NCBI GenBank assembly: GCA_015680685.1
Contig: MNCI01023742.1
Coordinates: 1,033,048 to 1,097,047 of the forward strand
Reading direction: 5' to 3'
Source: Gnetum montanum
Lineage: Eukaryota; Streptophyta; Gnetopsida; Gnetales; Gnetaceae
DNA: 64,000 nucleotides
Shown: positions 1 to 10,388 of the stretch, one piece after another
Layout of the letters: each line of letters begins with the position of its first letter
Numbering within the stretch: position 1 is the stretch's first letter
The notes under the pieces: generated by a model
The model's database searches: none
Seen by the model: only the letters and a program-made list of their open reading frames with translations
What the model was told of the DNA's origin: nothing
Made by a program: the position numbers and the translations under genes

Positions 1-36
1 TACAAAGAAAGTTTCCTCCACCTTTGATGCATTCCT

Positions 37-258
37 TCAAAGCTTGTTGGATCCACGAACCAAATAATTCTTAGCAAAAACCGTGAAGAGGGTAGGCCGC
101 GGCTCTGACAGATCTGCTGGCTCTGACAAATCAACGAACCAAACAATGCTTAGCAAAAACTGTGCCAGTGCCTCCCCAATATCCAGACCAATTCTGATTG
201 TTGAAGCTCCATCCTTAGTTTTCTTCAGAGCTAGAACTTCATCAATGGAGAGATCCAT
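37..258 (-). CDS. 5' end of an unidentified minus-strand plant gene (partial, putative first exon)
   Basis: Open frame whose ATG at 258 lies in an excellent plant Kozak context (CCGCCATGG). The peptide begins MDLSIDEVLALKKTKDGAST. The same frame is open upstream to another ATG at 381, so a longer start is possible. I do not recognise the protein and propose no function. The gene interpretation rests on a TATA box about 370 bp upstream of the ATG at 258, a GC-rich leader (about 260-590) unlike the AT-rich surroundings, and promoter motifs further up. The last third of the frame contains a 36-bp direct duplication (50-85 and 129-164), and the frame stops at 37, so a splice donor may lie before that. 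It could also be a broken gene end. Confidence 0.4.
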   Translation of the reverse strand: MDLSIDEVLALKKTKDGASTIRIGLDIGEALAQFLLSIVWFVDLSEPADLSEPRPTLFTVFAKNYLVRGSNKL

Positions 259-599
259 GGCGGATAGAGAATGCGTCCATCTTGTGCTCTCCCTGCCCTG
301 CAAATCAAACAGTCCTTGCAGTCGCGGCGAAGTCAGCCATGTCGCGGTCACCGAGAGCGCGGGCCAGCAATGCGGCACCATAGTAGTCGGTCCCAAACTC
401 GGTCAGGAATGGAGCTTCCACCAGTCTAAGTGCCGGAACCACGGAAAGTCGCGAGAGTCGTGCAGCCTTCGCCTCCTCCTGTTTCTCTCCTATTTCGTGC
501 CCTGATCCACGCTTCGATGCTGTTCTGATCCACGCGTGGTTTCTGTCTTCGGCTAAAATGCTGGATCTGCATCTGCGCAGAACTCGAGCCCTCCTACTG

Positions 600-800
600 C
601 TCTATGCACCGTTTTCACGCATTATCTATGTATTTATAAGAATGCAAAGGACGTAATCTTTGATAACATGTTAGGGTTAGGGTTAGGGTTAATGGCCTCT
701 CTCCAATTTTAATTACACGTCAGCGTTATTCACAAAGTTGTGTTATCGAAATAGCGTGTATGGAATTTTACACGTCAGCATCACACGTCAGCAGCGTTGC
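600..800 (-). promoter_or_regulatory. Putative promoter of the minus-strand gene: TATA box, telo-boxes, three ACACGTCAGC motifs
   Basis: Read on the minus strand there is a TATAAATA box at 638-631. Upstream of it lie three tandem AACCCTAA-type telo-boxes (692-671) and three exact copies of the ACGT-core motif ACACGTCAGC on the plus strand (715-724, 770-779, 783-792). Telo-boxes and ACGT-core (bZIP-bound) elements are known plant promoter motifs. Their order and spacing upstream of a TATA box and a Kozak ATG favour a real promoter. Transcription start would fall near 600. The motifs are seen directly; promoter activity is inferred. Confidence 0.5.
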
Positions 801-884
801 GCACAAAATAGCGTTATCGAAATGGGCCGTTTGAAAGTCAACGCTGGTCAGCGTTACGCACAAAATATTAGCGTTACCGATTTC
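722..884. repeat. Three degenerate direct repeats of a ~35-bp unit
   Basis: Units start near 722, 793 and 850. Each runs AGCGTT, a few bases, CACAAA, then AGCGTTATCGAAAT or a close variant. The first two are preceded by ACACGTCAGC, the third by a diverged form. The units therefore combine an ACGT-core motif with a GCGTTATCG element, as in an amplified promoter module, but a random minisatellite is equally possible. Confidence 0.6.
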
Positions 885-892
885 TCACTGGT

Positions 893-2422
893 AATGGCCT
901 ATCGGCCAAAATATTATTGAGCACAATGTGAAAGGGTCTTTAGTCCACCATGTCTTTTATTGATGTTGTTGTTTGTGCAAGTGTTGAAGTTTCATGTTAT
1001 TTTTTTTATTTGAAGTTGCAAAGGTTATGTAGTGCCTAGAAGTTAACAATATTTGTTATGTCAAAGTTTTATTGCATAGGATAGCATAATGTTTAAATGA
1101 AGAAGAGAGGGGCTAATGAGTTTTATATTATAATGATGTAATTTGTGATAAATTTCTCATCTCTTTAAAATTATAAATAGACGAACTAGTTCCTCTCATA
1201 ATCTCTTGATGAGATGTGAAGAAGTTTACTCATTGTTGAAATTTTTAAGAAAAATACTAGTGAAGTGTTACTGAAGTTCCTTTATGTTTTCAAGCTATTT
1301 TTCTTCTCACAATGTCTTTCAATTTCACAATGCATTATATCAAATTTCATTCTCATCTATCTAAAGTTATCTCATATGTTTCAAAATATTTCACAATCTC
1401 TCAATTTTTTGTCGTAATCTTGCAATTCTTGCATAATTTTTACAATTGGCCCTCACGTTTTTCAAGTTTGATCTCAAATATATTTACATATAAGTTAATT
1501 TTTAGTTTTGTATCAAAGATCTATGAGGTTTGAAGCATGAACCAAGCATTTATGATTTAAATCTCATAAGAATCATCAATTTCTTGCATAAATACGAGAT
1601 ATTTAAGTTTGAAGTTAGTATCATAGGTTTGGGGTTGATTCTTGTGGATCTTCTTTGAAGCCATTCTCAATCTCAAATTATCACTCAATCAATTATCATC
1701 TGAATGTTTGCAAGCCCTCTAAGACATAAATCTGTAACTTATATTGGTTTTAAATGAAGAAATGCATGGACCTAATTGATTTCAAGATGTTTTTCTTAAT
1801 TTTATAGGTCATAGAACCCTTGTTTTATTTAAAATCTTTTAAATACATGCATGCATGTTAAACTAGGCTATAGATCTACTCTTTGAATGATGAAATTGTC
1901 ATAAATCCATAAAGCATCAAAGTTGATTTGCTTCTAATTTAGTATTATAAATCAATTGCAATTTATTTTTTGCATTGTAATCTTTACCATGACCTCACCA
2001 CAACTTGTGATTTGATGGGGGCTAAAACCATGATTCAAAATTTACTCATGGTTTCAAAAGACAAGTGAGGTTCTGTTTGTTATTATTTAAATAAGTTCAA
2101 TAATCACTATGGCCTTAGCATGCCTTGAGGTTTCACAATGCTACCAAGGCTTCATAATGATTCGTGGTCTATGTTAGGGTGCCCAAAAAACATAACGGTG
2201 TACCCCTTTTCCATTTTTTAAAACACTTGTTATTTAGAAATATTTCTTTCTCAGATATCTTCCTTCAATTTCCTAGATTATTTATTTTGTTTCTACCCTC
2301 GACACCATGGTTTATAGCCACGTTGGAACTTGTCTCTATAATCTATCATCATGTGCATGGCATGGGGTTTCACGATTAATTGATAAAATTCATTGTTTTG
2401 TAAAGTTCTAACCTACATGAAA
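893..2422. other. AT-rich stretch without a recognisable gene
   Basis: Only short open frames (up to about 70 codons) with biased, T-rich composition and no recognisable domain. One TATA-like string (TTATAAATAGA, near 1170) is present without an associated ORF. It ends at GGCAT (2423-2427), the target site of element A. It may contain an eroded LTR, but no paired copy is in the window. Confidence 0.5.
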
Positions 2423-2427
2423 GGCAT

Positions 2428-3283
2428 TGATGAATTGTGGTTTGCCAAGCCCTGATATCAGATCCTCAATATCGAGTATGCTATATTGTGGCCTAAATAA
2501 TGATATCAAATACACAATATGATGATTCCTATGTAAGCCTATAAATACACATTTGGGTGCATAAGAGAAGGGAGTCAATCAGTATTAGAGTAGGATCTTT
2601 TTGTTAGTTTTTAATCCATTTCAATTCTTTCCCTAGTGCATGCCTGCAGTGTGATGATTGTAATTGTATGGAATCTTTATTCGAGTGTGACATACTTGGA
2701 CATGCACATGATCAGCAATAAAGATTGAGATTAATCCATCATTGCAGCATTCATGTAGTTTTAATTGTTTAATTGTTATTGTTATTTATCATTTTCTTAA
2801 TTAATATTTCTTTACTATCATTTACTATTCCTATTGTTAAATGTGGAATGAGTACGACTTAATCATGAACATTGAAGTGTAACTACTTGGTAACCCAGTA
2901 GCGTATTTAGGAGTGCTTACGTAATGTGCACTTGGTAATTTTAGAAGTAGTACATGAGGTTCAAGATGCATACATATGATTAAGGATAGATGCTCATTGC
3001 ACTTGGGCTAGCTAGACTTCGTTTCATATTGCTTCTTAGTCTAATCAATATTTTTTTCCATTGTCTCTAGGAGTAGCCTAGTGATAGAAATCATATCATA
3101 CACCTCACTCTCGACTAAACCATGCATGATAAGAGAATACTAGTCTAGGTGGGAAGACAACGAACTACGATCAACGTGTAACTATCTAGATACCACAACT
3201 AGTCCATCTGCAGAGTTTGACCAGATCGTGTGTACACGCTCGTATTTGTATGGTTGAGTGTAGGGGTACCTTGCCACTCATCA
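2428..3283 (+). repeat. 5' LTR of element A
   Basis: Starts TGATGAATTGTGG and ends CCACTCATCA. U3 carries several GATATC or near-GATATC palindromes around 2455-2512 just before a TATAAATACA box near 2540. Most of the remainder aligns by eye with the LTR at 10389, with mainly C/T and G/A differences, as expected of methylated, ageing plant repeats. Confidence 0.9.
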
Positions 3284-3284
3284 T

Positions 3285-3306
3285 TAGTGCTTTTGCTGGG
3301 GACGGT
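3285..3306 (+). promoter_or_regulatory. Primer-binding site of element A (decayed, tRNA-Asp type)
   Basis: Directly after the LTR comes TTAGTGCTTTTGCTGGGGAC, a decayed match to the complement of the 3' end of plant tRNA-Asp, the primer typical of Athila and Tat elements. The better-preserved site in element D (near 37836) makes the assignment firmer. Confidence 0.6.
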
Positions 3307-3415
3307 GCTAGTTAGTTAGATTAGTTGCATTATCCAAGATCATTGTAATGAAGCATTGATGAGATATCTTTTAGAAAGAAGTAACTGCAAATAAGTCACA
3401 CACAAAGTCACACCA

Positions 3416-5458
3416 ATGTTTCTCTCACAAGACTATGATAATGCAACAACTAGTAAGGGAATTCATTGGAGAACCAACAAATTATATCATGATGAAGACA
3501 AAGTTTTGAGTACTCAATCTTATGTAAGGGTCTCCTATGTACATAAATGAAGACAACATTGTTCCAACTCATAAATTCATAACCTCCCTAGTGATGATGA
3601 ACCCCTGCTGGCCACTAAGAGCCTAATGCATATACAAGAAGCTGTTTGAATATCTTGCAAGCATTGTAAGGAAAGACGTCTACCCAAGCTTAATTTAAAC
3701 AACTATTTCAAGTTTTCAAGAAGCTATGATTTAGATCTACAACATCATTTACAAGCTTTTCATGATGCCTATATATGGAACAATATTAATAATGGGTGGC
3801 AAAAACTTAAGCTCTTTCCTACAACACTTGTTGGCCAAGAAAAAGTATGGTACAGGTCCTTAAGACCAAAATCAATTCGACATTGGTCGACAATGGTAGA
3901 ACTCTTCAATGAAAGATATCAAACCTGTGCAAGAGTGTCAACCTTGAGGAAACAAATCCGAGAGTGGAAACAAGTGCAACATGAACCCTTGGACAGGGCC
4001 TTAGAAAGATACCATTTGTTGTTAAACAATTGCCCAGGCCATGGATTCTCTAAGAAAAGGCTAATGTACCATATCATGGATGGGCTCCATAATGAAACAA
4101 GGGAAACCCTAGGGATGTATGCCCAAGGTCAACTATACAAGCTACAAACCCACCAATTCTAAGAGCTTATTAAGTGAGTAGCAAAAGAAGAAGGAGAAAT
4201 GGCTAATTGGAAGAATGTTGAAAGCTCTCAACGAGACAAAAATCTCGAATTAATAAAGGTCCATGATCATGAAGAGGAGAAATCAACTCATCTCAAGGAG
4301 GTGGAATCATCTTTTTCAATACTACAATCACTAGATGAAATTGAGGCAAATATTAATAACATGACAGAATGGATACATGGAAAATGTGGAGAATATGCCA
4401 ACACTATTAGAGGTAAAACCATGATGAACCAAGAAGTAGGATAGAACACCACTAGATAATTGGAAAGGAGGGTTGAAGAGAATAAGGATAAGAACTCAAC
4501 TGCTAATCATATGTATTAATGTAACATTTTCCTATACAATGACCCCAAAGGTCAATGCCCAATCTTGTTACATTTACATGAGCATTGGGGAGGAATGTTA
4601 CATCTAGAGTTCGTAAAAAAATATGGTGTTCAATCATAGTGGAAAAAATCCTAGTCATGGAAGAAGCCACCCTCAAACTGGTCACACCCTTCATACCATC
4701 CGAACCTAAGAACTTATCAAGTTCAACATCTTGTTTCCCCAATTAGGTCAACATCCTCTATCTCACCACATCATTATCATTATTCTAAGTACTATCAACC
4801 CATGTCCTCTCCCATAAGATCACCACCTCATGTTCTTTTCACATCTTCTAGCCCTTAATATTCTCACCCTTCACCTCCTTCTACATCGCCACCGATTGTG
4901 CTAGAAGGTTTTACACCACAACACCAACCCACGAACATTACTTGTGTTGCTACGGCCAACAATAATGGAGGTCCTCGACAATGTCAAAAGCATCTTTTTT
5001 TTAGGCATGACCAAAGAAAGAGATAGCATGCTTCTGAAACCACTACATCCTCCCGCCTAATGCAAGTTCAATGCTGTGATGCATCTCCCTCCTCAAACAC
5101 AATGCCTCCTGTTACCTTATCAGGGCCACCAATCAATACTCCAACTATCATGTGGCCCAATGAATATAACTACATTACGAGACATATTGATCCTTGCATA
5201 CCATTTTACAGTCACAGGTGCCATAGTGGGTCAACTCTTTATCGATTAACCACATCTTATAGCTTTTCCCACTATGTCAACTATAATCAAGTGTGTGAAC
5301 CCCAATTTGGATACATTCCAACCACCACATCAAAAGACACCCAATGGTTTGGATATGACCAGGTCCCAATATTTCCAAAATGCACAAATCCAAATCTTCC
5401 ATTTATTAATTCTCGCCATGATCAAAAGTTTAGTGATGGGGGATACCCTCCATTTTAA
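3416..5458 (+). pseudogene. gag: Decayed gag of element A
   Basis: The reading starts at the ATG at 3416 (MFLSQDYDNATT) and can be followed through several stops and frame changes to a TAA at 5456-5458 after GGYPPF. A retrotransposon Gag core is clear: AFHDAYIWNN, then KLKLFPTTLVGQEKVWYR, then FNERYQT, then HIMDGLHNETRETLGMYAQG. It is followed by a charged, probably coiled segment, a Cys/His motif (CNIFLYNDPKGQC at about 4518, with Asp where relatives have His) and a Pro/His/Ser-rich tail. Length and order match the gag of element B. No pol follows. Confidence 0.88.
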
Positions 5459-6899
5459 CAAACAGAATTAATAAATGTTTTTTCTTTTCTTCAATTTTAC
5501 AATTTTTTTTCTAGTTTTTCATCTTTCCATTTGTTGTTTTATCTTTCCATTTGTTGTTTTATATTTTTATTTATTATTTTATCTTCTTATCTTTTTATGG
5601 GTAATCTCATCTATGAATAAAACACTCATGTGACTTGTTGGTTGAGGTGTTGTTTTATGCTATCTAGTCTTAGGTAACTAATTATTTGGATAGCAAGCCC
5701 ACCACATCCACCCAACCATTCTATTAATAAGAGGTGCTACTGTAGGTATGATGATATTCTCATCATCAAAACTTAAAAGCAATTTTGTGTTCATTATGCC
5801 CAAAGCAAAAAATGATGGACTAAGAGGGAAAGGCTAGGGTGTGACATCAAGGGGACTTGTGGAATCTTTTTTGGTGATATCTGTAGGTGCTATCATGCAT
5901 CCTGGTTGTACTAAGATCCTTGTATATCTAACAAAAAATGGGAGTAAGAGTAATAAAGGCACTCAATAAAGAAACTCAACGCTATTCTAGGGGGTTCCAC
6001 TGGAAAGACATACACCAATGCCTGAAGGTTGGTGGCTTCTCTGGTTCACTATTGAAAAGAACAAAGTGCCAAAGCGGCTAAAAAAAGAAAAAGAAGATAA
6101 CAAAGAAAAACAAAAAGAAAGATAAAAAAAAAATGTGTGTGTCATAAAGGAATTCCAAATTACTCTTCCCTTGGACAAAATACCAAGTGATCGTACGCCT
6201 TACTATCATCGTGCTCTTCTGGTTGTCCATTAATGGATGAAATAATGTGATGTCATTGATCCAAGGAATGGACTTGGTCTTGATTTTGGAGTGACAAGCT
6301 AATGACACATTAATCATGCCCTACACTTAGGATTCATTAAGCCCTCGGTCAGTTACCTTATGTCCCGATCTCTACAATCCCTTCTATAGTTTGCCTCATC
6401 TCGCTATTCATGTATTTGTGACCTGTGTCTTGTGTAGCATTGAACTCATACCTAATCACGTGGTATCTACATGTGTGTTTTGTGGAATTGGTGTGGATTA
6501 CATTTAACCCTTTTAGTGCCTACGGACATTTTCAAGTGTGGTTACATAAGGGCATGATAGGTAGTAACCTTCTTTGGGAAGGACCCACTTGCATAACTTT
6601 TGTAATTTGCACTCATTACACATCATCATCACATCATTTTATACCCTCCGAATACTACATTGCTAACATTGTTCTTTTCTTTATCATCATTCTAATTCAA
6701 ACATTCCTATGCACCACTACATGTCCTTTTTCCTCATCCTATTCATGAATTTCCTTGTTAAAATCCACCTCATTACACTTTCAGTGACTTTAGGTCTCTT
6801 TGACGTTATCCTAGATCTTTCAATTCAACTTTAAATCCTTCATTTTTTACTTTGGAAATTCAAAAATTCATCCATTTCACCAAGTACCCTGTTTTCAAA
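5459..6899 (+). other. Untranslated spacer of element A
   Basis: No coding signal. It shares ordered landmarks with the post-gag or post-pol regions of B-E: a GTGTGACxTCAAGGGGA block near 5850, a homopolymer A/AAG tract near 6080-6135, and, close to 6550-6600, AAGGGCATGATAGG...GGACCCACTTGCATAAC. Conservation of this order in elements of different gene content suggests an untranslated region with a function in the element's cycle. Confidence 0.6.
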
Positions 6900-6972
6900 A
6901 AGACTCGATATTGGGTCCAACATGATATCGAGTCCCCGCCATCAGGTACGCGATATCATGTCTATAAATACT
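6900..6972 (+). promoter_or_regulatory. Internal U3-like promoter in element A
   Basis: GATATC palindromes at 6924-6929 and 6952-6957, the string GTACGCGATATC, and a TATAAATA box at 6963-6970 reproduce the layout of the U3 end of the element-B LTRs (GATATC cluster, CCGCC, CTATAAATA). No LTR boundary is present here, and the region lies in the middle of the element, 513 bp upstream of the ATG of the extra ORF. Interpreted as an internal promoter for that ORF, possibly captured from an LTR. Confidence 0.55.
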
Positions 6973-7475
6973 ATATATATGAACCTGCATGTCAACATCA
7001 TTCTTCATTGTTCATGTGAAGAGAGTTATTGAAATTTTCTTCCACGAGTTGTCAAGCTTGCGCACCCACCATTCAAACATCCATAACTTGCTCATTAATG
7101 CTCTGATTCTTGTTCCAATTGAACCTACTTAAACTCAGATTCTTTAACTTAGTCATGGTGGAAGGGTACGTTCCAATTTGCACATAGTTTTTTTGAAATT
7201 TGTCATTGCTCAAAGGATATCATAAGGGTAAGTGACCTTAAAATTGTTAGAAATGGTTGCCAAATTAATTTTATCTCTTTACCCAGACCATGAAAATTAT
7301 TTTTTGAATCATTTAATCAAAATGGGAACCAATATCAAAACTTTTAGGGGAATTTCCATGAAAATCTCTAACTTTGAATCACACTAAACAAGAAATGAAT
7401 CCATTAAGGCAAGGAGTAAGGTATAAATCAAATTTTATAAATAGACTTACTACTAATTATTCCATGTGATTACAA

Positions 7476-10205
7476 ATGGCCCCTAAAAGAAGATAGCAAG
7501 GAGGACCCTCTCAGGGTGCATCTAAACTACCAAGGAGAGGTAGAGGCTAGGTGTCTCTTGAGGAACGTACAGAATAGGAGGCACAATCATTCAACATCCA
7601 TTAGAAACCTCTTGTTACTTGGCAATCAGGACATGCCGAAGGAGGAGATGGTAGAGCACCTGAACAGGTACAACATCTCATGTTGTCTCTGGAATGTGTC
7701 CAGGTAATACATGAAAGGTCCATGTCAATAGATGTGATTGTGGAACTCAACTTTTGACCTTTCACTAAGTTTTCTCCTAAAGCAGTCAAGGCCCAACTTA
7801 AAGGGTCCTCATTATGGCCTATTCTCTCTTAAAGTGGTGATTGGTACCTAGGAGAGATGTAACAATTTTGGCACAATAAAGAAGAAGGAACCACTGTTGA
7901 TATTGGTGGTATTTCTATTGATTTCTCTACCAAAGCCATTTTGGAAGTTCTAAATCTTTTGAATACAGGGCCAAAAGTTGCTCACTTTTCCACTCGTTCC
8001 GATCTTGATGCATGGAAGATATGGTTGAAAAGGACGTACAACAAGGAAGACAAAGCATATGGAGAGTTGACACTTGAAGAAAGAATCTACTTCAAAATTG
8101 GAACATATAACATCTTTTCCACAAAGGGATTAAATAGAATTTCCACATATGTGGCTAGAGGAAGTGCTATCTTGATGGGCAAGGTTAATGTTAGCCTACC
8201 CCATCTATATCTTATAGAAATTCTGAGGTGGTTTGAATAATGAAAGATAGGGAAGTTCGCATTACCCTTTCCCTGTCTCATCAGGAAGCTGTACTGACAT
8301 GCTAGAATTCTAGGGTACACCAATGACATCCCCATAAAGGCCCAAAATGCTTCATTTGTTGAATTACTGAAGCCACCAACCCTAATGAAAAGTGTTGGTG
8401 AGACAGTAGAGCTAGATCAAGAATAGGAAGTAGGACCCAACACATAAATTATAGGCCAATCAGGCCAGCCACCACCACCACTATAGGACTATCAATTGTC
8501 AATGAGCCATCTCAGGGTCATCGCTAAAATGATCAGTTGGGAAAGCCATGATGAGGCCAATCTCTTTAGAATCATCGATGATGCTGTACGACCCATGGTC
8601 TCAATTGAGAGCACATAGGGTAAGGTATCTATCTAAACAGGAGGAGGGGAATCACACTGGTCACAATAGATCTCTGGGAATGCTGCATCCTTTCAGGTGT
8701 AATTAGAAACTAGTGAAGGTGCCACAGTAGTGGTCATGCAACACCAAGATGCAATAGGAGCTACAGAAGTGGTCACAGACCACATAAAAAAATCATTCAA
8801 TGTCCCTATTGTGCCATTGGTAGATTTTATAGGAGCATGTGATGCTCAAACTTTGGTCGATCCCTCGATGACTCTTGTAGAACATGCGGATGTTCTAGAT
8901 TGGTTGGTGCAAATAGGACAAGTGATGACGTCCCTATTTGACATCCCTCAAGATGTCATAGAAACTTAGTCAAACCTCATCTCCACAAAAGGGAAGCTGG
9001 ACATAGCAGAGGTTAGGGCTAAGTATAGAGAGGAGGAGTTAAAAAGACTTCAAGAAAAGCTTGTCACCCTACAAGCTACACAACGGGACTTGTTCTAATT
9101 CATCCCTGTAGACCAAATAGAGTCCTTTCGGACAGAGAAACTAAATAAATTGCTGGTAGAGAATAAAAGAGTGGTAGAGGAAAAAGAGAAGGCCAATTGG
9201 GATGCTTCCAAGGCACAAGCTCAAACATATGCACATGCCAAAGCACTCAAAGCCTTACAAGAAAAAAATAAACACTTGCCATTGATAACCTCTAGTTGAC
9301 TACAGTGGAAAAACAAAAGAATGTTCTTGAAGTAAATTTTTACCAATTGTAGGAACAATTAATAAGGGTCAACCAGGATGTGATCATTTGGCCAGAGAAA
9401 ATAGAATCCTCTTAGTAGAGGAGGTACGCATGATCCATCAAAAGATGAAAATTGAAATAAGCACATGGTAGAATGAGGCTAAGCAACATCAGAAACTCAA
9501 AGAGCGCTTTAGAAATCAGGCGGGGATGTATAAACAGGTGGTTGAAAAAGAAATCCATATGGCCAAAGCCCACATTAACAAACTTAGTGCTCAAAATGCT
9601 AATTGGCGGGCCATATTGGATACTTATGCCTTCACCCACCAAGCAAAAATAAAAATCTAGAACATGTAGATACAAGATCTCACAGAATACATGGAGTTGG
9701 CAAACCTGCGGTATGCCAACTTGACCATGTTGGCAGCAGGACACCCAAGGATAGAATTGGAAAAGTAGGTAGCAACCACCTACACAAAGTATGAAAAAAA
9801 ATTGTTGAGCACAAGAAGACACTGTAGAAATTAGAAGTGACAAATTTTGAATTAGAGGTGGTCAAGACTAGCTACCAAGGATAAAAGGATGTCACAGTAG
9901 ATTTGGCTCAATGGCTCATGAACTATCAAGAATACAAGGACAAAGTCAGAGCCTAAGAAGAGGAATGATGGTTGTTTGTGGGTTAGTATGTCAAGGCCAA
10001 CCAGATGTTTTCGTAGCTGCCATGTCCATGGGAGGTGTTGATTCTATCGAACATTGAAGCATCAGCATGGATGGTGCAAGATCCCCAAATCAAAGAAGAA
10101 AAACTCCAGGCACTTCTTCAAAGACATCAACATCCAAAACCTGGAGCACAAGATATGGGGAAGAGACCCATGGAGGAACCACTGCCACTAGGAGCCACAT
10201 GATTC
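7476..10205 (+). pseudogene. Extra ORF in env-like position: plant-transposon-domain protein with C-terminal coiled coil (decayed)
   Basis: Start ATG at 7476 (MAPKRR). Translation passes through many stops. The N-terminal half contains VDIGGISIDFSTKAILEVLN (about 7896), a segment around TLEERIYFKIGTYN (about 8070) and, after one frame break, FALPFPCLIRKLY (about 8256). This order resembles the 'putative plant transposon protein' domain often found with Athila-type elements (family recalled, not searched). The C-terminal half, from about 8990, is rich in Lys, Glu and Gln with long helices (EVRAKYREEELKRLQEKL), so a coiled coil is likely. No signal peptide or membrane helix was seen, so it is not an evident envelope protein. 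Element D carries a homologue. Confidence 0.68.
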
Positions 10206-10356
10206 TAATAAATTTTTTCATTTGTCAATTCTATGTATGTGTTCCAATTTTGTTTTGTTCAGTTCCACATTATGGCATGAGTAATCCCTAGTTAGTCAAT
10301 AATCCCATACCTATCTACTGTGTAATCAATTGAACTTTTTCTTATTTTATCTCACT

Positions 10357-10388
10357 TGAGGATGAGTTGTTATTCAGTCATGGGGGTA
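10357..10388 (+). promoter_or_regulatory. Polypurine tract and conserved pre-LTR block of element A
   Basis: The run CTTGAGGATGAG...GTCATGGGGGTA immediately precedes the 3' LTR. The same wording, including an upstream GTCAATAATCCCATACCT block (about 10295), precedes the 3' LTRs of elements B and E. The purine run CATGGGGGTA is short for a polypurine tract but correctly placed to prime plus-strand DNA. Confidence 0.6.

Noticed and set aside
671-692. Interstitial telomere remnant
   Set aside because: Only three units, of the TTAGGG rather than the plant TTTAGGG type, and in a promoter context where telo-boxes are expected.
893-2422. A solo LTR with a TATA box near 1170
   Set aside because: No second copy, no TG...CA termini and no flanking duplication could be identified.
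7476-10205. An envelope glycoprotein gene in element A
   Set aside because: The position is env-like, but no signal peptide, membrane anchor or cleavage site could be seen, and the domain order fits a plant-transposon-domain protein with a coiled coil.
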